From contig PHAH01000034.1 of NCBI GenBank assembly GCA_002841655.1, positions 1-7,754 on the forward strand: a stretch of DNA of 7,754 nt. The letters run 5' to 3'. Under the pieces are notes generated by a model, which was not told the DNA's origin, did not search any database, and worked only from the letters and a program-made list of their open reading frames with translations. Origin of the DNA: Candidatus Falkowbacteria bacterium HGW-Falkowbacteria-2. Its GTDB lineage: Bacteria > Patescibacteriota > Patescibacteriia > Patescibacteriales > UBA12465. Below are positions 4,545 through 7,754 of the stretch, piece after piece. The stretch's first letter is position 1. Each line of letters begins with the position of its first letter. The translations under genes were made by a program, and so were the position numbers.

Positions 4545-5723
4545 ATGGATTATGCATTTATTTTAGGAACACATCCCGCTTGGTCAGTCGCCGAAATCGA
4601 CGCTGTTTTGGGCGAATATGACTTATTTTGGGAAAATGAGCGAGTATTAATAAAAAAAGACGCTAATATTAAAGCCGAAAGCCTCATTAAGCAGCTCGGC
4701 GGCACCCTTAAGATTGCGGAAATCGAGGCGTTTGCACCGGTTAGCGCTCCAGTAGCTGACTTAGCGAAGCAGTGTGCCCGTATTTTAATTGAAAAAGGGT
4801 CGCGCGGTGAGGGCAAATTAGTCTTTGGAATATCCGATCAAGGTATTGGCGGTGGCTTCAACGCTGAAAAGCTGGGGCTGACGATTAAGAAAGAGTTGAA
4901 GGGGATGGATGTCTCCTCCCGGCTCGTTACTAGCCGTGATAAGGAGCTGTCGAGTGTGGTGGTTGGTCAGAATAAGTTAATTACTAAGGGCGCCGAATTA
5001 ATTTTCTTCAGGCACGACAATGATCTCTATATTGCTCGTACCCTGGCGGTGCAGCCGTATAAAGATTTGTCGCGACGTGATTTTGGACGACCAGTTCGTG
5101 ACGATCATTCAGGGATGTTGCCACCGAAGCTCGCACAGATGCTAATTAATTGTGCCGGTCAAAAAGATCACGACGGATTATTACTCGATCCTTTCTGCGG
5201 CTCGGGCACAATTATCACTGAGGCGATGTTGCTAGGTTATAAAAATTTAGTTGGGACCGACTTATCTGAAAAAGCAATTAAGGATAGTCGCGTGAATGCA
5301 GAGTGGACGCGAGAATTATACGGCCTCGATACGCGCGCTAAGTTTCACATCAAGAATGCTACTCGTCTGGCTCAATTTTTCAAAGCAAATTCGGTTGATA
5401 CGATTGTCACTGAACCATATCTTGGTCCGCAACGCGGATTAAATGATATTGAGGCAGTGAAAGCTGAACTCGAAACATTATATGATGCGGCCTTAGATAA
5501 CTTCTATCAAATATTAAAGCCAGGCGGACGCATTGCCATGGTTTGGCCGGTATTTTTTGGTAAAGAGTTTTTGAGACCATCTTTGGATAAATGGAAACAA
5601 GTCTCTGCTCTGCCACCAAAATTCAGACATAGTCCTTGGGCCAAGCTCACCGAAAGACATACTCTACTATATCACCGCGAAGGTCAGCGGGTTTGGCGAG
5701 AAATGATAATCTTAGAAAAATAA
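4545..5723 (+). CDS. THUMP-domain RNA guanosine methyltransferase, Trm11/TrmG10-like
   Basis: This 392-residue protein probably transfers a methyl group from SAM to a guanosine N2 in tRNA (position 10 in the archaeal/eukaryal relatives). The start MDYAFILGTHPAWSVAEI resembles the N-terminal domain of the family. A THUMP-like RNA-binding region covers about residues 60-170. The linker RPVRDDHSGMLPPKLAQMLI (182-201) is a family hallmark. The Rossmann domain has motif I DPFCGSGT (215-222), the acidic ribose-binding residue in GTDLSEKAI (237-245), and motif IV as TEPYLGPQRG (289-298). In characterised members motif IV is D/N-PP-Y/F, so EPYL is atypical. Start choice follows family similarity; there is no Shine-Dalgarno, and a promoter ends just upstream. 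It is divergent from rpsF, and the next gene follows after 10 nt. Bacterial substrate unproven. Confidence 0.85.
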   Translation: MDYAFILGTHPAWSVAEIDAVLGEYDLFWENERVLIKKDANIKAESLIKQLGGTLKIAEIEAFAPVSAPVADLAKQCARILIEKGSRGEGKLVFGISDQGIGGGFNAEKLGLTIKKELKGMDVSSRLVTSRDKELSSVVVGQNKLITKGAELIFFRHDNDLYIARTLAVQPYKDLSRRDFGRPVRDDHSGMLPPKLAQMLINCAGQKDHDGLLLDPFCGSGTIITEAMLLGYKNLVGTDLSEKAIKDSRVNAEWTRELYGLDTRAKFHIKNATRLAQFFKANSVDTIVTEPYLGPQRGLNDIEAVKAELETLYDAALDNFYQILKPGGRIAMVWPVFFGKEFLRPSLDKWKQVSALPPKFRHSPWAKLTERHTLLYHREGQRVWREMIILEK

Positions 5724-5733
5724 TAATATCTCT

Positions 5734-6267
5734 ATGGGGATGTTTGATGCCGTACTGGGAAAAGAGACGCTGCGTGATACTGTGAATTCAGCGATAAAAT
5801 ATAAAAGTTCTTCGCGCACCCTTAATGATAATCGGGATACCATTTTGAAGGCCGTCAAGAAATATGAGCACTTAGTGAAGCAAGGGAAATTCGGCGTGGC
5901 CGAGAAAACAAACGTTTTGTCACAGGTAAAAAAATCAGTCGATTTAAATAGCCAAGAAACAGCGGACTTAAAGAAGGTCCTTACGCATATCAGTGAAAAA
6001 AAGCCGACTGCCCGTGTGCGCATCAATCGCGCTGATGACGAAAGTAATTACCAAAATCCGCATTTTGCAGGGCAAACACAGCTTGCTAACAAGTCGGGGT
6101 TAAGTGGTATTGCTTCTCCCGGAATTACGCATACGAACTATCGACCGGTGGCTTCTATTTCACAGGTGATGAAAGCCAAGGATAAGAGTGGGTCAGCGAA
6201 TGTGGTCAGTAAGAATCTAAAAGGTAATGCCTCGTCTCGTCGGCCACTGATTCCGCTTTCGAGATAA
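5734..6267 (+). CDS. Unrecognised basic protein, helical N-terminus and disordered C-terminus
   Basis: The 177-residue product matches no family I know. Residues 1-90 look mostly helical, with regularly spaced charged and aliphatic residues (ETLRDTVNSAIKYK, RDTILKAVKKYEHLVK, VLSQVKKSVDLN, ETADLKKVLTHISEKK). Residues 91-177 are rich in Ser, Asn, Lys, Arg, Gly and Pro with little hydrophobicity, so they are probably disordered, ending RRPLIPLSR. The protein is basic overall, has no signal peptide, no membrane segment, and no cysteine. It begins 10 nt after the methyltransferase stop and ends before a strong terminator, so the two are probably co-transcribed. Met1 and Met3 are both possible starts; neither has a spaced Shine-Dalgarno. 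A nucleic-acid- or ribosome-binding role is possible from charge and context but unproven. Confidence 0.75.
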   Translation: MGMFDAVLGKETLRDTVNSAIKYKSSSRTLNDNRDTILKAVKKYEHLVKQGKFGVAEKTNVLSQVKKSVDLNSQETADLKKVLTHISEKKPTARVRINRADDESNYQNPHFAGQTQLANKSGLSGIASPGITHTNYRPVASISQVMKAKDKSGSANVVSKNLKGNASSRRPLIPLSR

Positions 6268-6282
6268 ATATTTTTCCAACAA

Positions 6283-6307
6283 AAAATCCGCCTGAATGGC
6301 GGATTTT
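6283..6307. terminator. Bidirectional intrinsic terminator between convergent genes
   Basis: AAAATCCGCC (6283-6292) and GGCGGATTTT (6298-6307) are perfect 10-bp complements around a TGAAT loop. Both strands end in U-runs: TTTTATATTCTTTT on plus and TTTTTTGTT on minus. It serves the 177-residue gene (plus, ending 6267) and ychF (minus, ending 6321). Confidence 0.92.
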
Positions 6308-6320
6308 ATATTCTTTTACT

Positions 6321-7385
6321 TTATCTGTTAACCAGGAAGTTGCAGACGTCACCATCTTTTACAACATAGTCTTTGCCTTCGGTGCGGATGAGTCCTTGTT
6401 CGCGCGCTTTAGCTTCGCTGCCGACACTCACAAACTGTTCCCAGTTTATTACTTCGGCGCGGATAAAGCCTTTAATGAAGTCGGTATGAATAACGCCAGC
6501 CGCTTCGGGTGCCTTCGCGCCATTCTTTATCGTCCAAGCACGAGTTTCATCGGGACCAGTGGTGAAGAAGGTGTCGAGACCGAGGAGTTTGTATGAGGCT
6601 TTAATTAATTTATCTAGACCGCTTTGGGTAAGTCCGAGTTCCTGAATATACTCAGCTTGCTCCTCTTCGGGTAGAGCAGCGATTTCTTCTTCCATTTTGA
6701 CGTTCACGGCAATAATCTCGCCATCAAGGTCGCCGAGATCGGGTAGATTTTCTAAATCATCAGCATTTAACAAATAGACGATGGGTTTGATGGTTAATAA
6801 GGTGAGAGACTTTACAAAGGGAAGCTCTTCGTCGGTAAACTGCAATGAGCGGGCAGCTAGGCCCTGCTCGAGGTGATTATAAATACGCTCGAGGATGCCG
6901 GCTTGGAATATTAATTCCTTGTTTCCACTTCTGGCTTCTCTTTTTGTTTTATCTAATCTCTTGGCGATACTACCGAGATCAGCCAGAATAAGTTCGAGAT
7001 TAATGGTCTCTTTATCTGATTTCGGATCAACATTTCCGCTTACATGAATAATATTCTTATCATGAAAATTTCGAATCACCTCACAGATGGCATCGCATTC
7101 GCGGATATGAGCTAGAAACTGATTGCCTAGACCTTCGCCCTTGCTGGCGCCAGCGACCAGGCCGGCGATATCAACGAACTCAATGGAGGTGGGAATGACC
7201 TTGGCGGGCTTGGAGACGGTTGCCAGCTGGTCCAAACGGTTGTCGGGCACCTTAACGACACCGACGTTGGGGTCGATGGTACAGAAGGGATAGTTGGCCG
7301 CTTCAACGCTTTTTTTGGTAAGAATATTGAAGAGGCTGGATTTGCCGACGTTTGGTAGGCCGACGATGCCGATGGATAAGGCCAT
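6321..7385 (-). CDS. ychF: Ribosome-associated ATPase YchF (OLA1 family)
   Basis: YchF is a TRAFAC-class P-loop NTPase that prefers ATP and binds ribosomes; it is linked to stress responses and translation. The 354 residues are near the usual 363. P-loop GLPNVGKSS is at 9-17, switch I NYPFCTIDPNVG at 31-42, and DIAGLVAGASKGEGLGNQFL at 72-91 (Leu76 stands where classic GTPases have catalytic Gln). A coiled insertion lies around 125-180. The specificity loop reads NADD (207-210), where YchF normally has NxxE and GTPases NKxD, so the last residue is Asp here. The C-terminal TGS-like domain (about 270-354) includes AWTIKNGAKAPEAAGVIHTD and GLIRTEGKDYVVKDGDVCNF. It is transcribed alone, convergent with the upstream gene, and bracketed by terminators on both sides. 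No Shine-Dalgarno precedes the ATG. Confidence 0.97.
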   Translation of the reverse strand: MALSIGIVGLPNVGKSSLFNILTKKSVEAANYPFCTIDPNVGVVKVPDNRLDQLATVSKPAKVIPTSIEFVDIAGLVAGASKGEGLGNQFLAHIRECDAICEVIRNFHDKNIIHVSGNVDPKSDKETINLELILADLGSIAKRLDKTKREARSGNKELIFQAGILERIYNHLEQGLAARSLQFTDEELPFVKSLTLLTIKPIVYLLNADDLENLPDLGDLDGEIIAVNVKMEEEIAALPEEEQAEYIQELGLTQSGLDKLIKASYKLLGLDTFFTTGPDETRAWTIKNGAKAPEAAGVIHTDFIKGFIRAEVINWEQFVSVGSEAKAREQGLIRTEGKDYVVKDGDVCNFLVNR

Positions 7386-7442
7386 AATTGTATATTTAGT
7401 AACTAATATTTATCAGAAATTACGGTAAAAGGCAAACATATT

Positions 7443-7468
7443 AAAAAAGGAGCCCAGAACGGGCCTTT
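7443..7468 (-). terminator. Terminator-like hairpin upstream of ychF
   Basis: CCC/GGG plus AAAGG/CCTTT pair around loop AGAAC (7446-7455 with 7461-7468), with a 2-nt bulge at 7451-7452. On the minus strand the stem ends in TTTTTT (7448-7443), the better orientation; on plus it ends in CTTTCTTTATT. It would stop transcription arriving from beyond the right edge before ychF. Confidence 0.6.
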
Positions 7469-7472
7469 CTTT

Positions 7473-7754
7473 ATTAAAAGATAATAAATAAATATGTGGC
7501 CTCGACTGAGCTCCAATCCTAGATACTTTTACAATAAAGTATTACCAGGATTAATGAGCTTTTGCTAGTTTTAAAGCTTTTCTTTCACCAATACTTTGCA
7601 GGCAAGTTTGATATTATTTCTTGCTAAGGAGGATGAATGCTTAATAAAACTCTTTTTTGGTTTTATTAAATGCTTATCCTGCTTTATAGCACTTACACCT
7701 GCTCTTTAAGCGTTGAGCTTTTCCTTTGTCATACTAGCGCTGACAAAAATTTGA
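7473..7754. other. Non-coding, hairpin-rich stretch at right edge (possible structured RNA or long leader)
   Basis: No reading frame longer than about a dozen codons with gene-like features is seen here. Instead there are successive hairpins. At 7509-7560 a three-part stem pairs AGCTC/GAGCT, AATCCT/AGGATT and ATACTTT/AAAGTAT (5, 6 and 7 bp, short internal loops, 6-nt apical loop). At 7602-7624 there is GCAAG/CTTGC. At 7630-7680, AGGAT/ATCCT and TTAATAAAAC/GTTTTATTAA form a long stem. At 7725-7747, TTTGTCA/TGACAAA is a 7-bp repeat. Several extra pairs are G·U only if the plus strand is the RNA (7601·7625, 7635·7675, 7638·7672, 7639·7671), which hints at plus-strand transcription. I see no hallmarks of tmRNA, SRP RNA, RNase P RNA or a tRNA. 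Identity unknown. Confidence 0.45.

Noticed and set aside
4550..4816. 88-codon minus-strand frame inside the Trm11-like gene
   Set aside because: It is fully antisense to a recognisable N-terminal domain and shows no family resemblance; treated as a shadow.
5712..6026. 104-codon minus-strand frame opposite the 177-residue gene
   Set aside because: Considered because the plus-strand gene is itself unrecognised. The plus frame is longer, follows the methyltransferase closely, and ends just before a matching terminator, while the minus frame is Phe/Ser/Val-rich like a shadow of Lys/Arg-rich codons.
7386..7440. Promoter for ychF
   Set aside because: AT-rich sequence with partial matches (TTGCCT, then TGATAAATA on minus) is present, but the -10 matches only half the consensus, too weak to list.
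7637..7669. Ten-codon plus-strand frame (MLNKTLFWFY) after AAGGAGG
   Set aside because: Too short to support as a gene, and it lies within a stable hairpin; kept only as a low-interest observation.
7473..7754. Known RNA genes (tmRNA, SRP RNA, RNase P RNA, 6S RNA)
   Set aside because: No tRNA-like ends or tag frame for tmRNA, no SRP apical loop core, no RNase P conserved core sequences. The fold is a chain of hairpins rather than the single long bulged rod of 6S RNA.
1..7754. CRISPR array, insertion sequence, attachment site or phage/defence genes
   Set aside because: No regularly spaced direct repeats, transposase or integrase motifs, or target-site duplications were seen. The tRNA has no partial copy elsewhere in the window.

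Overview
The window looks like a chromosomal segment of a Candidate Phyla Radiation (Patescibacteria) bacterium, most likely of the Parcubacteria side. This is inferred from gene content and style, because no 16S gene is present. The clues are compact, mildly AT-rich DNA, an rpsF-ssb-rpsR cluster that continues into efp instead of rplI, an S6 protein with a long Lys/Glu-rich tail, an EF-P with a 'KMGRGG' tip loop, a Trm11-like THUMP methyltransferase, and start codons almost without Shine-Dalgarno sequences. No mobile element, CRISPR array or defence gene is visible, and most of the coding content is housekeeping. The unexplained material lies between and beside the genes.

Layout from left to right. 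Positions 1-2366 (minus strand) hold a probable four-member transcription unit: an O-antigen ligase/Wzy-like membrane protein, an RsuA/RluB-type pseudouridine synthase overlapping it by 4 bp, tRNA-Ser(CGA) only 6 nt after that stop codon, and a small membrane protein cut by the left window edge. A near-consensus extended -10 promoter sits just upstream of the first gene. Positions 2400-4291 (minus) hold rpsF, ssb, rpsR and efp, closed by a GC-rich terminator at 2400-2432. Upstream of rpsF, 4292-4544 is a 253-nt divergent intergenic region with three consecutive inverted repeats. The repeat nearest rpsF resembles an intrinsic terminator, and a 17-codon reading frame with a good ribosome binding site runs into the rpsF start. 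Positions 4545-6267 (plus) hold a Trm11/TrmG10-like RNA methyltransferase followed after 10 nt by an unrecognised 177-residue basic protein. A bidirectional terminator at 6283-6307 separates them from convergent ychF (6321-7385, minus). The last 369 nt have no credible gene but contain a terminator and several well-formed hairpins, suggesting a structured RNA or a long leader for a gene beyond the right edge.

Functionally, most of the genes serve translation: S6, S18, EF-P, tRNA-Ser, a pseudouridine synthase, a guanosine methyltransferase and the ribosome-associated ATPase YchF. SSB is embedded with the ribosomal proteins, as in most bacteria. The best candidate for an undescribed regulatory device is the pair of mutually exclusive hairpins between rpsF and ssb (3728-3780), one of which encloses the ssb start codon. 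The rpsF leader and the structured right edge come next. All RNA-structure claims come from reading complementarity by eye, without energy calculation or covariation.
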